A DNA stretch of 64,000 nucleotides, taken from assembly GCF_040183065.1 (NCBI RefSeq), contig NC_091117.1:110859001-110923000 (forward strand). The letters are read 5' to 3'. Shown here one piece after another: positions 10,255-22,615 of the stretch. The position numbers were made by a program, and so were the translations under genes. The stretch is from Periplaneta americana. Lineage: Eukaryota; Arthropoda; Insecta; Blattodea; Blattidae. How positions within the stretch are numbered: the stretch's first letter is position 1; every line of letters starts with the position of its first letter. Under the pieces are notes generated by a model. The model saw only the letters and a list, made by a program, of their open reading frames with translations, ran no database searches and was not told the DNA's origin.

Positions 10255-11789
10255 ATGGAGAACCTACAACAGATCCTGCAAGCTATCGCAGAATTGAAAG
10301 CAGAAATGAACATGCACATTAGTGAAGTAAAAGATAACATGAACGACATGAACAAATACATCAGTGAGGTTAAGAACAATATTAGTGAAGTGAACACGGA
10401 GATGAAAAGTGACATAAGTGAAGTGAAAACGGAGATGAAAAGTGACATAAGCGGAGTGAAACATGCAAATTGAAAGCGTTTCGGCCCACGTAGATGTAAT
10501 TGTCGCCATCGTGAAAGACGATCTTAAGGCCGATTGGGATAAACTAAACCAGAATTTTACAACTATAAACGAGACAGTAGCCGAGTTGAGACAGGATGTA
10601 GACCATTTCGACGATCGAGTTGCTGGACAAGACGAGTGAGGTGATGGACAAACACGCCGAGGAAAACAAGCACATACTCACGCTAATGGACCGACATGCT
10701 GAAGAAAACAAGCACATTCTCGCGTTGGTGGATCGCCAGGCTAGAGAACAGAAACAGATAACTGCCGAGGAAGTTTTATCTTATTTTCTTGGGTTATTTT
10801 ACAACGCTGTATCTACATCTAGGTTATTTAGCGTCTGAATGATATGAAGGTGATAATGCCGGTGAAATGAGTCCGGGGTCCAGCACCGAAAGTTACCCAG
10901 CATTTGCTCGTATTGGGTTGAGGGAAAACCCCGGAAAAAACCTCAACCAGATAACTTGCCCCGACCGGGATTCGAACCCGTGCCACCTGGTTTCGCGGCC
11001 AGACGGGCTGACCGTTACTTCACAGGTGTGGACGCCGAGGAAGTTCAACGGGCCGTGGAAAGATGGGCGACAGAATGGAGGACCTCATGTAGCGGTCCTG
11101 CGGAAACATCGCCCTCAGCCAGACATTCAAACGTCAAGACGCCTAAGTTCGACGGTACGACGTCTTGGGATATATTCCGTCGCCAGTTCGAGTCCATCGC
11201 AGAGCACAATGGGTGGACGCCGGCGGAGAAAACTACTCAGATGCTGGCCGCGTTTCAGGGATAGGCATTGGAGATTCTTCACAGTGTTCCAGAATATGGG
11301 CCAGCCGCTAAGATAATGGCGGGCTTGGAAGGATGTTATGGTGACCATCAACTTGCGGCAGCATTCAGGACCCAACTGAAAACGAGGGTCTACCAGTCAG
11401 GCGAGTCACTGCAATAATTTGGAATGGCGGTGGAACAACTGGCCCAAAAGGCCCCGAGGGGCCTACCTACTGACTTCGTCGATGGTGAGGTGCATTACAC
11501 CTACGGCAGCGGAGTTCGAGACCCCGAAATCAGACAACAGCTACTCTTGGCAGAGCAACGCACCATCGACGCAGCGCTGTCGGCGGCCCTCAGGATGAAG
11601 GCGGCCAAGTTGACGGCGAACGTCTCGGCATCGCACCGGATTAGGAGCGTCGCGGCGGCCGACGTCGAGGAGCGTGAACCGAAATCACCCGACAGACGAA
11701 GACGAGGAGTGCCCACCTGCTCGTCCTGCGGCGAACCTGGACACCTGAGGAGGGGCTGTGACCGATCTGGTCACAAACAGGAAAACTAA
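10255..11789 (+). pseudogene. Gypsy gag, split by a SINE and frameshifted
   Basis: The start at 10255 opens a frame with short heptad-like repeats of ISEVK/MKSD (about 10315-10460), predicted coiled coil, then breaks by frameshift near 10470. A second charged repeat (HAEENKHIL twice, about 10640-10725) follows in another frame. At 10776-11033 a SINE interrupts the gene. Beyond it, the capsid-like part begins (KFDGTTSWDIFRRQFESIAE, about 11146-11205) with stops at 11262 and 11415, and the frame ends with one CCHC zinc knuckle, CSSCGEPGHLRRGC (about 11718-11759), the nucleocapsid signature that binds RNA. Gag would form the particle of the element. It is not translatable as one protein here. 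Confidence 0.85.
10776..11033 (-). repeat. tRNA-derived SINE, family A, inserted in gag
   Basis: The SINE carries the same tRNA-like head (B box GGTTCGAATCCCGG type, on the minus strand near 10970) and tail as the copy at 8040. It is flanked by a perfect 12-bp direct repeat GCCGAGGAAGTT (10764-10775 and 11034-11045), which is the target-site duplication made by LINE machinery. It therefore landed after the Gypsy element did. Confidence 0.9.
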
Positions 11790-11803
11790 AATGGTCCGAT
11801 GCA

Positions 11804-14800
11804 ATGAGGGGCACGTCGGCGCCGTCATCACCATCCCCTCGGCTGATCTTCAAGACGGTTAACAGAAGATGCGACGATAGGCTGATTGCTGACGGATGGA
11901 TAAGAGGCCGCCCACGCAGAGTGCTGGTAGACACCGGGGCGTCGCTCACTATCGCCAGACCGGAAGTCGTGCGTGGCCTACATGGGAGGACGCCACTGCG
12001 CCGGTATGAGCTACGTACTGCGTCAGGCGAGAACCTGCCCATCCAAAAGGAGGTTTTCCTGGATCTGACATCGGGAAAGAGGAGATTGGAGATTTGGCTG
12101 TTCGTCGCCAACATCACTGAAGACGTCATCCTGGGACTCGACGCCATGCGGATCTTCGATGCAACGGTGGACGTCCGGCGCCGTATCCTCCGTTTTGGTC
12201 AGGATGAAGTGTTCCTGAGGGACGTCGAAGACCAACCCATGGCCAGCATACTCACCCTGGAGAATCATGTGACAATCCCGGCAGGCTGCGAGATGGTGGT
12301 GACGGCAAGACTGGACGGACAGACTAAGAGAAACTTGTTCCTCGATAGATGGTGTTTATGTGGCCAGATCTCTACTCCCGAAGCAGAAGGTGGTACCGGT
12401 GAGGGTCATGAATGTCACCAATCGGGACAAAGTGGTACCTAGTGGAACTGTACTAGGTAGCGTCGAACCGGTGGTGTCTGTGACGTCTCTGGTAGATAAC
12501 GAGGAGTATCACCGACCACGTCCAGATCTAGACCCATCACTGAAAGAGCTGGCTCGAGAATTGGAGGTGAATTTAAGCAAAAGAGAAAGAAGACAAGTCC
12601 ACGATCTACTGACAGAATTTCAGGACGTGTTCAGTCTGTCTGAAAATTACTAAGGGGGAATGGAGGAAGTTCAGCACCGCATCGACACCGGAAATGCTCG
12701 CCCAATCAGACAACCTCCTCGACGCGTCCCTCTAGCTAAACAGAGGGAGATTGACAGCCAACTGGAGGGCAAGAAAGCAAGGGGGATCGTCGAGGAATCC
12801 GACAGACCTTGGTCATCACCTGTGGTGCTGGTGAAGAAGACGAAGAAGAAGAAGAAGAATGGGGACCTGCGTTTCTGCGTGGACTACAGAAGACTTAATG
12901 ACGTCACCAAGAAGGACTGCTTTCCCCTTCCAGGAATTGACGACACCTTGGACACTCTGGCAGGAGCAGAGTGGTTCTCGACGTTGGATCTCAAGTCAGG
13001 ATACTGGCAGGTGGCGCGACATCCTGAGAAAAAGGAGAGAACGGCATTCTCTACAGAGACTATGGCAGTTCACAGTTATGCCGTTCGGCCTCTACAACGC
13101 CCCGGCTACATTTCAGAGACTAATGGAGTCCGTAATGAGAGGCCTGACATATGATACCTGTTTTCTGTACCTTGATGACGTCATCGTGGTCGGCAAGACA
13201 TTCCGCGAACAACTATCGAACCTGAGGAAAGTGTTCGAGAGACTGCGATAAGCCAGGCTGAAGTTGAACCCGAAGAAATGTCATCTATTCCAGAAGAAGG
13301 TCAGCTACCTGGGGCACTTAGTAGGGACCAACGGAGTGGCCGCGGACCCGGAGAAGCTACAATCCGTCAGAGGATGGCGAGACCGAGGGACAAGCAGGAG
13401 TTGCGCCGCTTTCTCGGCCTCTGCACCTATTACGGAAAGTTCGTAGCTGGGTACGCCAACATCGCTAAGCCTCTAACCCAGCTGACCGAGGATAAACGAC
13501 AATTCCAATGGACGGACGAGGCGGAGTCATCCTTCCAGTCAAGGAAAGAGGCGCTCTGCACTGCTCTTGTACTGGGATACCCCATCCCTGGAAGGAAGTT
13601 CACACTCGACAAGGACGCTAGCAACGTCGTCATCGGCGGATTACTCTCTCAGGAACAGGACGGGCAAGAGAGGGTGATTGCCTACTTCAGCCGAACATTA
13701 TCCAAGGCTGAGAGAAACTACTGCGTGACAGAGAACTTCTTACCATTGTGGAAGCCCTGTAGCATTTCCACAAATATTTGTAATGCCAGAAATTCCATCT
13801 GAGGACAGACCATTCTGTACTCACCTGGCTATTGGGCTTTAAGAATCTGGAGGGGCAGACCGCCTGTTGGGTTCAACGACTGCAGGAGTAAAACTTCACC
13901 CCCGAACACCGCCAAGGGAAGAAACATTCCAACGCTGATGCCTTATCACGACGCCCGTGCCCGGATGGCTGCATACACTGCCTGAAAGTAGAAGAGCGAG
14001 ATGGCACCCACGCAGTCCGAGCAATTTCCGCCCAGCCAAGCCCAGGATGGGATATCGCCGCCGTAAGGAGGGAGCAGCTGGTGCGCCCAAACATTGCACA
14101 GCTACTGCGTGATGTGGAGTCCGGCCGGAGACCAGAATGGGCCGATATCACCAACCGTAGCACAACTTACAAGAGCTACTGAGCCTAGTGGGAATCCTTC
14201 ACTGTAAAGGACGGTATCCTGAAAAGGATTTGGGAGTCGGCCGATGGAAGGATCCGCATACAACAACTCGTCCTGCCCAGGAGCAAGGTGAAGAAAGTGC
14301 TGGAGGAGACTCATGCTGGCGAGACTGGAGGCCACCTGGGAGCCAACAAAACGCTGGACAAGCTAAGACAGGTTCTACTGGCTGCATCAGAGAACCGACC
14401 TAGAATAGTGGTGCCGAAGATGCGACACCTGTGCAGTCAGTCGCGGACCAATGACATTCAGTAGGGGAGCCATGCAGCAGGACAACGTGGGAGCTCCTTT
14501 TGAGAGGATCGCCATCGATGTTGCTGGACCGTTCCCGGTCACGGATCGCGGGAAACGCTACCTGGTAGTCGCCATGGATTACTTCACAAAATGGCCAGAG
14601 ATGTACGCGATTCCCAACCAAGAGGCTTCGACGGTGGCCGACGCGCTGCTTGACAACTTCATCTGCCGATTCGGTGTGCCCCAGGAATTTCATAGCGATC
14701 AGGGACGCAACTTCGAATCCAACCTGATGGGAGAATTGCTCGAGCGTATGGGGGTGCATAAAACCAAGACCACTCCCCTCCATCCACAGTCCGACTGCAT

Positions 14801-15358
14801 GGTGGAACGTTACATCAAAACCGTGGAAGAGCACCTGCGGAAGGTGGTGTCCAACCATCAACGAGACTGGTATGCCAGAGTCCCACTGTTCCACTTGGCC
14901 TACAGAGCTTCGGTCCACGATACAACAGGGATGACACCGGCAAACATGCTCTTCGGGAAATAGCTGCGCCTGCCCTGTGATCTGCTGTTTGGCACGCCAC
15001 CGAGCGCCGACCAGCCAGCGACTGACTATGTGGCGGAACTGACCGAGAAGTTAAATGGAATCCACCAACTGGCCAGAGAGCGCCTCAAAATGGCCAGCGA
15101 CAGGATGAAAGTGCGCTACGACAGATTACCAACTCTGCAGGATTCCAGTAGGGCGACCAGGTGTGGCTGTATCGACCTATCAGGACCAAAGGAAAATCAC
15201 CGAAGCTGCAGCGTGCCTGGGATGGACCATACCGCGTGGTGACCCGGATCAACGACGTGGTGTACCGTATCCAGCGACAACCCCGAGGGAAGATGATGGT
15301 GGTCCATCTGGACCGATTAGCAACCTACCAAGGGACTGCCCGGGACGAACAGCCCTAA
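11804..15358 (+). pseudogene. Gypsy pol: protease, reverse transcriptase, RNase H, integrase
   Basis: Domains are seen in order. Protease: LVDTGASL (about 11920-11945) with the catalytic Asp-Thr-Gly. Reverse transcriptase: entry motif SPVVLVKK (about 12816), FSTLDLKSGYWQV (about 12972-13015) and the YLDD catalytic box (13168-13179). RNase H: TLDKDASN at about 13603-13626. Integrase: zinc-binding H/H region near 14280-14340, then a catalytic core with the first Asp in IDVAGPFP (about 14515), SDQGRNF (about 14695) and the Glu in MVERYIK (about 14800), and a chromatin-side C-terminus ending near 15358. Stops or frameshifts occur near 12440, 12652, 13070, 13251, 13380, 13750, 14180, 14400, 14963 and 15150, so no polyprotein can be made. 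Confidence 0.9.
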
Positions 15359-15369
15359 GGAAGGAGCAA

Positions 15370-16119
15370 TGTGACAGCCGCGTGAGATTCGATCTCGCGA
15401 CCGACGGAGGAAGTTCAAGGTCGGCCGGCGCGGAGGTTGCGCGCGCATATGCTTCCTGTGGCATGTGCTGTGCCTTAGGGAGTTGAGTGGATTGGGGAGA
15501 GAGCGACCGCGACAGAGCGCAGATATCCGGATAATTCGAGAATGGACACGAGCGGAAATCTCTAGATCGCGAACTTTATCGCAACTATGGTGTGAATATA
15601 AATTACGTACGCGAGTAAGACAGTCAGTCAGTAAGCCAGTGTTGTTACAGGCAGATTTTGACAGTAAGCGAGTTAGTCTTGTGTAGCAGTGAAGCCAGCT
15701 TCGAGACCAGAGCGCGACTTGAGTTGTGTCCGTAACTGTGGAGCCTGAAGCCCGGAGTTCGAGTGCAGTAGACCGCAGTTGGAGGGACCTGAGTTCGAGT
15801 ACAGTGGACTGTCTCTGAAGGTCTGTGGTTCGAGATACTGTGAACTTGAGTGACTGAGCTAGAAGAACTGTGAACTGAGAACTAATAGTTCTGATTTGTA
15901 AATAGTGCTTTGTGAACATTAGTAAAAATTAACAGTTCATTGTTGTTATCAATGATCCAAGTAAATTGTCATTGTCGTCTGTGGAGTGCAATAACGAACA
16001 CTGTGTTGCTGTGTGATGAGCAAGTCCCAATGTTGACGGGAGTGGAATTAAATTTTAGAAAGAGAAGAGTAATTGTTGAGATAATAAAATTACATTATTG
16101 TTTTTGAATTTCAAAGTTG

Positions 16120-16120
<1 letters not shown>
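15370..16120 (+). repeat. 3' LTR
   Basis: It is collinear with the 5' LTR, begins TGTGACAGCCGCGTGAG and ends near AAAGTTGC. It has the same TATAAAT box (15598-15604). A purine-rich tract (AAGGAAGGAG, about 15357-15366) just before it fits the polypurine primer. Scattered substitutions and small indels against the 5' LTR show that the insertion is not recent. Confidence 0.9.
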
Positions 16121-16159
<39 letters not shown>

Positions 16160-16170
16160 TTATATATATT
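16121..16170. repeat. TA microsatellite
   Basis: A run of TA dinucleotides directly abuts the 3' LTR and probably served as the Gypsy target. Just beyond it, about 16205-16225 (AGTGTCGTAAAATAACC) resembles the shared tail of the SINEs. Confidence 0.7.
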
Positions 16171-16942
16171 CTCAAGAACAACTTATATATAACCAAAGAT
16201 GTTGATAAAGTGTCGTAAAATAACCTACTGAAAAAAACAACTTATATGAGCATTATGAAGGTACCAATCATTGGAGATGAACAAAATGGTTTTCGTTTTT
16301 CATTTTCACAATTTATAAACATTCACTTGATGACATGGCATGGCTTGGACACGCAGTGGCAAGGTGTACATCACGTGACCGACAGACAGGCCGTGAGATT
16401 CAAGACAGAAAACTTTTTTGGCTGTCTCGTGCAATGTCATACAGTTCTAGGATATACAGGCATGTTATAAAATGAATGAAATTGCAACTAAGAATGGAAA
16501 TATTAATAAATATGTAAAAATATGTACTTAAAAGCAAAATATGTAAATATATGTACTTTCAAGTTTACGTTAGTGAGCTCTAATTGGCATGAAACTCCAA
16601 TACATAAAAAATTTTGTATCTTAATGTTAATAGAAGAAACATATAATTACATAATTATCCGGGACCTGGTGATAAGAAATCTGAAATTTTGTAATATAGT
16701 GATCAATTTAAGATTTAACTTGGTAAAAGAGTAAAAAAGTGGTACTAGAAAGATAGCTCAGGACATAGAATAATGTTAATGTCGTAGGCTGTATATCAAT
16801 GACTAAATAGCTATATCTTTAATGATGGTAGTTGGTATTTCAAACTGTTTGGAGCAAGAAAGGAGACAAGTGGTAATGGTTCCTCTTGCACCAATAAACA
16901 GAGCAATAATTTCTATACTGCTAAAATGATAAGCATTTTTAT

Positions 16943-17183
16943 ATTTATTTTATTGGGTTATTTTACGACACTGTATAAACATCTAGATTATTTAGCGTCT
17001 GAATGAAATGAAGGTGATAGTGCCGGTGAAATGAGTCCGAGATCCAGCATCGAAATACCAAGCATTTGCTCGTATTGGGTTGAGAGAAAACCCCGGAAAA
17101 AACCTCAACCAGGTAACTTGCCCCGACCGGGATTCGAACCCTGGCCACCAGACGCGCTGACTGTTACTCCACAGGTGTGGACG
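16943..17183 (-). repeat. tRNA-derived SINE, family A
   Basis: It has the family A head with a B box near 17125-17140 on the minus strand and the AGCGTCTGAATG body. A 10-bp direct repeat GCATTTTTAT at 16933-16942 and 17184-17193 fixes the ends. The head is shortened by about 15 bases in the anticodon-arm region relative to the other copies. Confidence 0.85.
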
Positions 17184-17193
17184 GCATTTTTAT

Positions 17194-18340
17194 TATACAG
17201 ATTGTCGGCTCATAGGTGGTTCTTTTTTCCTGTGTCATCCTCATCAGGTTGGCTCCTGTGAGACTCAAACCTGATAATTGGGTCTGTTATATAGCCTTTG
17301 GTATTACCAGGTTAAAGGCAATAATGTTGATTCGACATACACTGCTGTTTTCAGCTAATCCGTGGGCTTCTTTATATGTTATGTATCCATTACTCTGTAG
17401 TGCTTTAGCACGTTTTTACCGGATGGTGTGGTGTCTATGGTTTCGAAGAGAGTTGCCAAAAGTACAGGATCCCAAGACATGTACTGATTTCTTAAAGTCA
17501 GAATTTGTAATTAAAAAAATTTGGTTTACACGATTGTCAAGACTTTGCTCCAACTGTTATTCTAATTGCTCTTTTTTTTAGTAAGAATATTATTTTTACT
17601 ATCTGCAGAGTTTCCCCAAAATATTATTCCACAAAAGAAAATCGAATGAAAATGAAATATATTTTAATTGTTTTATAAGTGTAATTATTTCTCTTGGATT
17701 TGATGGAAAAATGTGAATAGGCCCTATTTGGGAAAGACGCATGAAGAGACACTTTTAAAAATCAATTGCTTCATTGTGTTGTTTGCTGAAAGAAAGTATT
17801 TACTGGATATCTTTTCGATTTCTGTTATTTCTAGTGTTTTTGTATTATTTGTTACAAGAATGTGCCTTGTTTTCTTACTTCTGAACTTTCAGGTTTATTT
17901 GTTATTACATTTCAAGTTGTTTTAATTTAATTATGAGAGTTTTAAATAATTTTGTTAACATGTAGCTCTTTGGCTCTTAAAATTACTTTGTATAATATTA
18001 TAGAATAATTTTTAGAGTTAGCTATTAATTTGGGGACATTACTTTTTTAACTTTAAATTCAACAGTATAGAGTCTATTTAATTTACATGAGGTTTTTTAT
18101 GCTCTGTGTGATCATTTTGTTTTTATACCTGTATTTTAGGATATTTGTATAATTAAGAGAAAAACTGGACTCAAAGATATATATGAATGTACACTGGAAC
18201 ACGCTGAAGTTACTGTTCATACCATCTGATTGCCAGGTTTCATTTTTTAATTTATATTCAATGTGTTTAAAAATTCTTCACTCATGACTCTTAACATAAC
18301 TTTAGGCTAGTGTTTTGATGCAACTAGGTTATTATTAATT
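17194..18340. other. A+T-rich spacer
   Basis: I recognise no gene. A block at about 17870-17935 (ACTTTCAGG then TTACATTTCAAGTTG) repeats, with substitutions, the sequence just downstream of the split transposase at about 7295-7340, so a second remnant of that element's 3' flank may be present here. Confidence 0.35.
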
Positions 18341-18345
18341 GGGCA

Positions 18346-18875
18346 TCATGGTGTGAAATGCCATTTTATAATGGGAACTCTCCGGTAACTCTCTAATTTA
18401 GCCTTTCCTGTAATTATTGTATTATAAATTGCTCTAATGGATTTCCTTTGTAGTCTAATTGAAATATTTACCATATATACCAAAGTGAAGGTTGCTGGCA
18501 GTGTATTAAATTCTGGTGTTCTGAGTAAGATAGTCAATATTTAAATCTCATAAAACATGTATTTGTGGTTTTTTCTCGTGTATGTGTTGTAGTGCATATG
18601 TAGTGAAAATGTTTCGAACCTCCAAAGGATGACCTGTATAAACCAATGACTGTGAGGTTACCAGATTTTAATTCTAATTCTCCAGCACAGAGTTCTAAAT
18701 CTTTTTCTCTACTAAATTTTGAAAGGCTGATATTATTAAAATTTATATCATTTCTAGCATATGTATACACATCTCCCTTCTGCAGATTTTGTCTACGATA
18801 GCTACCTCCTAGTTTGTATTCTTCCAATGAGTGTGCCATTAATTCCTGGCTTTTCACATGATGTCCAGTGATGCA

Positions 18876-18890
<15 letters not shown>
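18346..18890 (-). pseudogene. LINE fragments: endonuclease and C-terminal pieces
   Basis: On the minus strand about 18860-18560 reads LEEYKLGGSYRRQNLQKGDV, then SLSKFSREKDLELCAGELEL and LTVIGLYRSS, which is the middle of an APE-type LINE endonuclease (the ExxLxx...YR.P section). Downstream on the same strand, 18490-18346 reads LQRKSIRAIYNTI, like the LQKR.IRIIY motif near the end of LINE ORF2. The reverse transcriptase between them is missing. A + strand reverse transcriptase lies next door (19205-20230), which suggests an inversion or a twin-primed copy. Confidence 0.6.

Positions 18891-18930
<40 letters not shown>
18888..18930. repeat. AT microsatellite
   Basis: About 20 AT dinucleotides. 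It separates the minus-strand endonuclease fragment from A+T-rich sequence and may be replication-slippage noise. Confidence 0.8.
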
Positions 18931-19204
18931 TTAACAGTTCTATTTCTAAAAATATTAATAGTTCGACTTGTTTCTAAGACTTTGTATGTATTGATGAAAT
19001 AAACTATGATAAACACAGCAATTATATTGGTAATCACTAGAATCCAATTTTCATAATTCCAACATTTTAAAAAATAATCGAAAGTGTAATTAAAATTCAA
19101 TTAACCTATTATTATGAAACCAGCTATTTATTATCGAAATTTCAATAATTAATTTTTTATTATTTTACACATGGCGTATGCACCGTACATGAGACACACT
19201 TGTT

Positions 19205-20240
19205 ACTTTTGGTTTTAGGCTCATGAAAACTTCTATGCCATTCTGTGCGACTTATCTCAAGCTTTTGATAGCATATCTGTTGGGATTAGTTTAAAACTCA
19301 TTTATATGGTATCATCGGATTAGAATATACATTAATAAGCTCTGACCTATCAGAACGTCTTGAAAGAGTTTTCTACAATGATGCATATTCTAAAACTGTA
19401 AGCATTACAAGTGGTGTGCCTCAGGAGTCTATTTAGATCCTTTCTTGTTCTTGACCATGATAATGTAAGTACTAATTCAATGTTATTTGCAGATGTTATG
19501 ATCCTTTATTTATCAAATTAAATATGTTAATTGGAGCAATGGAAGATGCATAATTATAGTGAAGGAGCGAAGTGGTTTCTGTCTAAGTTTAAACCAATCA
19601 CAGAATATATTGTTCTCATTAAGAGAATATTACTACAGGACACTAACACACTAGTATCACCATTAGGGAATATACTGGACACCAAATTGACATGGTAATA
19701 CCATATAAATTCCCAAGATTCATTTATTTATCAAGACATTTAAAACCTCTTATAAGTTACACCAAACATATCTTCAAAAGTCATATTATCCACTTCTCTG
19801 TGGTATAATATCTTATGTATTCGAATATGGGAGAATAGCAGTGCTATCTATCCAAATTTCTCATTTTCAAAAAAAAAAAGTATACAGGCTTTCCTTATGA
19901 TAAACATTGCAGACCTTTATTCATCAGGGGAAAAAAATTTAACTGTTGTATATCTATGAATACTACCCTGTTTATTAGGCGTTAACAAAAACCTCAAAAA
20001 TTATATTAATAGATCTAAATTTCACAGTTACAGCACGAAATAAAATTATTATCCTTCTGAACCAAATGTTAGACTGAGCAAATCAAACAACTGTTTTAGC
20101 TCCATAGCAGTTGCTACTTTCAATAACTTGCCGCAACAGATACATATTATATTGTACATTTTAACACATTTAAAATCATCTTGCAACATTTGGTAATAGA
20201 AACCTTCTTTTATGATATTAAGGATTCTTTGGAGTGCAAT
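19205..20240 (+). pseudogene. LINE reverse transcriptase, heavily decayed
   Basis: The + strand opens with FYAILCDLSQAFDSI (about 19225-19272), the conserved D-containing motif of LINE reverse transcriptase, and later gives FADVMILYLSN (about 19485), a mutated FADD box, then GNILDTKLTW (about 19665-19698). The C-terminal part decays into short frames up to about 20230. Multiple stops rule out function. The clade looks Jockey/CR1-like. Confidence 0.6.
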
Positions 20241-20399
20241 ATAGGTGTGAGGCTGTCAAAATAGAGTGGTCAAACAGCACATTAGATAAGAGCACCACTA
20301 TAGAACAGTGGAGGTAAGCATGTTGTTAATGCCTTGACAGCAATTTTCAGTTTGATTTTGGTAGTTCACCTGTATTGTTAAGAATTATGTTTGACATTA

Positions 20400-20535
20400 C
20401 AGAGATACACAAAATTTCAACATTTTAAGGCTTTACATTTTACTCATTTATTCAAGAAACAGGTTTATGGCTTCATTCATCAGGCATACTAGGAGCAAGT
20501 CCTGATGGACTTACTGATGTTGAGGGAAAATCATG
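20400..20535 (+). pseudogene. YqaJ-like exonuclease fragment
   Basis: The + strand reads ETGLWLHSSGILGASPDGLT (about 20458-20517). GLxxxxxxxxLGASPDGL is the strongly conserved segment of YqaJ/lambda-exonuclease-type nucleases that eukaryotic DNA transposons and large viruses often carry. The frame is cut at 20536 by a TA-flanked element. A related reading on the other strand is at 26560-26935. Confidence 0.55.
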
Positions 20536-21057
20536 TACAGCTGTCAAAAGAAAAAGAGGCCGCTCTCCTGAAACAAAGTTCCCTTCGGGTATCTTCGCTA
20601 CAATTCGGAGACAGGCGATGTTACATGTTGTTGGACCACGTTGCCTGATATCTACAGTTATAATTGAAGTATTCTGTGTGTTAATCGATAGCGTAATAGT
20701 AGCGTTCAGGCCTCTTATTCATGAGGTCCTGCGTTCGACTACAAACTCGTGCTTTTTATGTTCTTTTTTGTTCTGTTTTTGAGAGAGAGAAACTAGACAT
20801 AATGGCTCCTTTCTCTTTTACGATTATTTTAGTAATTAACATCAGGTTCATTAACATATTATGCCACGACTTTATCATTATGATATTGTGGCTGCAAATG
20901 GAAAGAAAAAAGATTTTATTCTCAATAAAACATCTTTCGTGGCATTAACAAAACAAATTTACTGGCGTCGGCCTTAAAACATTCAAACAATTAAGCTTTC
21001 AAAAAACAAAACAAAAAGCCACAATTCAATATTTAGTCTATCTTCCTCTTATCTCGA

Positions 21058-21405
21058 TCATCTTGCAGTCGAGTGGGCATGGAATTGACTAGTCTTTGCA
21101 AATAGCGATATTCCAGGCATTCTGAACATACATACACAAGTGTTCTGTCCATGAGCAGGTCTTTCATTGCAAACCCAGCAATCTCCAATCTTTCCTATTT
21201 TCTGCCTTCCTCTTAGTCTCCGCATATGATCCACATATCCTAATGTCACCTATTATTCTTTTCAACCACACACCCAACCAATTCCTTTTTCTCTTTCTAA
21301 TCAGGTTCAGCATCATTCTTTCTTCACTCACTTTCTCTAACACAATTTTATTTCTTATTCTGTCTGTCCACCTCATTTGCACCGTTCTTCTCCACATCCA
21401 ATTCC
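21058..21405 (-). pseudogene. RTE-like LINE C-terminal fragment in copy 1
   Basis: The minus strand encodes MWRRTVQMRWTDRIRNKIVL then RMMLNLIRKRKRNWLG, the post-reverse-transcriptase C-terminus of an RTE-like insect LINE. It ends abruptly at about 21400 where the longer copy 2 continues, so a deletion followed the duplication. Confidence 0.7.
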
Positions 21406-21524
21406 TCGTTACTCCTTTTCATTTTATTGTGGTTCAAGATAGTATAATGTAATAATACAAAAAGAAAAATTAATAACAGTATTATGCAACTGGATTTTTC
21501 CAAACCTAATATTAAATTTATGTT

Positions 21525-22615
21525 ATTTATATCGCTAAAGAACGATTACAATATAAATAATTTGAATATTATTTATACAGTATCAGTAAAGAACGATAAC
21601 AGTATATAAATGATAAATATCGGTTTGTTTAATTAATATAAAATATTATGTAATACGTATTCAATTATCTAAATAAAATAACCTATTTTACAAAGAAAGA
21701 TGGTTATTTGTGTTACAATAATTACTTACATAAAATAGAGAATATTTATATTGCGAAAGAACAATATAAATATATAAATAACTTGAATATTGTTTTATAA
21801 TGCTAATGAAGGAAAACAGAATATACAGTAAATAATAACTTGAATATTATGTATATCGCTAAAGAACGATAACAATATATAAAAAAAAGTGAATATTATT
21901 CATATCGGAATTTCACAGATTTATTACAGATCTATTTAAGAAATTGTAGAAGAATCGTAATTAGTAACAGTGTCCTATTTATTCTTCTTGGAGCCAAATT
22001 TGCAACTTTTAAAAGTGAGGTTACTATGTTGAAGTGTATGTGTTGCAACGGATGCTTGATTTGCTACGTGTGTGAGTCAGTTATGGCATGCTTGATGTCG
22101 TCGCAATGTCGTAATTATAGTTTGATTGTGTTTGTTTGACTATTGTGTATTAATTTATGATGTATGGTACGGAAAGCTGCATATTTGTGTTATAGAAGTG
22201 TTACGTATGTGTGTTGTTAATGTTTTTGTATGTTTCAAATTGATAACTGATATTTGTTTTGCAATCGCAATGCCTAATTTACGGACTGTTTATGCTTTGT
22301 TTACATCGCGTAAGCTAATTTAATTTTCTTTTCCATTTCTCTTTATGCTTATCCTTTTTGTGTATAAAACTATAACCCTAACATACATATGTAAAATAGG
22401 GCTAAACCCCATTGGAGATACAATAATAATTATTATTATTCATATCGTTATAAAACGATAACAGAATACAAAGATGACTTGAATTTTATTCATATCTCTA
22501 AAGAATGATAACAAAATATAAATAACGTGATATCCATAAAGAACAATAACTGGATATAAATGATAATTTGAATATCATTTACATCGCTAAAGAACGATTA
22601 AAAAATAAAATGAAA
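21525..22615. repeat. Degenerate A+T-rich repeats in copy 1
   Basis: A unit of about 48 bases built on ATCGCTAAAGAACGATAACA and ATATAAATAACTTGAATAT recurs in two blocks (about 21525-21900 and 22440-22615). Units vary in length and carry small indels. The stretch between the blocks (21900-22440) is single copy within the element and has no gene I can support. Confidence 0.65.

Larger units (their letters stand above)
9479..16120 (+). mobile_element. Ty3/Gypsy LTR retrotransposon, decayed but complete in layout
   Basis: Two direct long terminal repeats (9479-10232 and 15370-16120) bracket a gag and a pol region in the order protease, reverse transcriptase, RNase H, integrase, which is the Ty3/Gypsy order. 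The base composition is clearly richer in G+C than the surroundings. A short T(A)-type duplication at the edges cannot be resolved because the right flank is a TA microsatellite. A SINE sits in gag, and several stops and frameshifts break both reading frames, so the copy is defective. No envelope-like frame lies between integrase and the 3' LTR. Confidence 0.92.

Noticed and set aside
18534..19100. A single 188-residue minus-strand gene
   Set aside because: The middle is an AT run giving Ile-Tyr repeats; only the LINE endonuclease part is real coding remnant.
22126..22323. A 65-residue ORF conserved in both TA-flanked elements (second copy at 25418-25615)
   Set aside because: It is kept because the whole elements are alike; the few differences change amino acids and no motif is visible. 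I do not count it as a gene.
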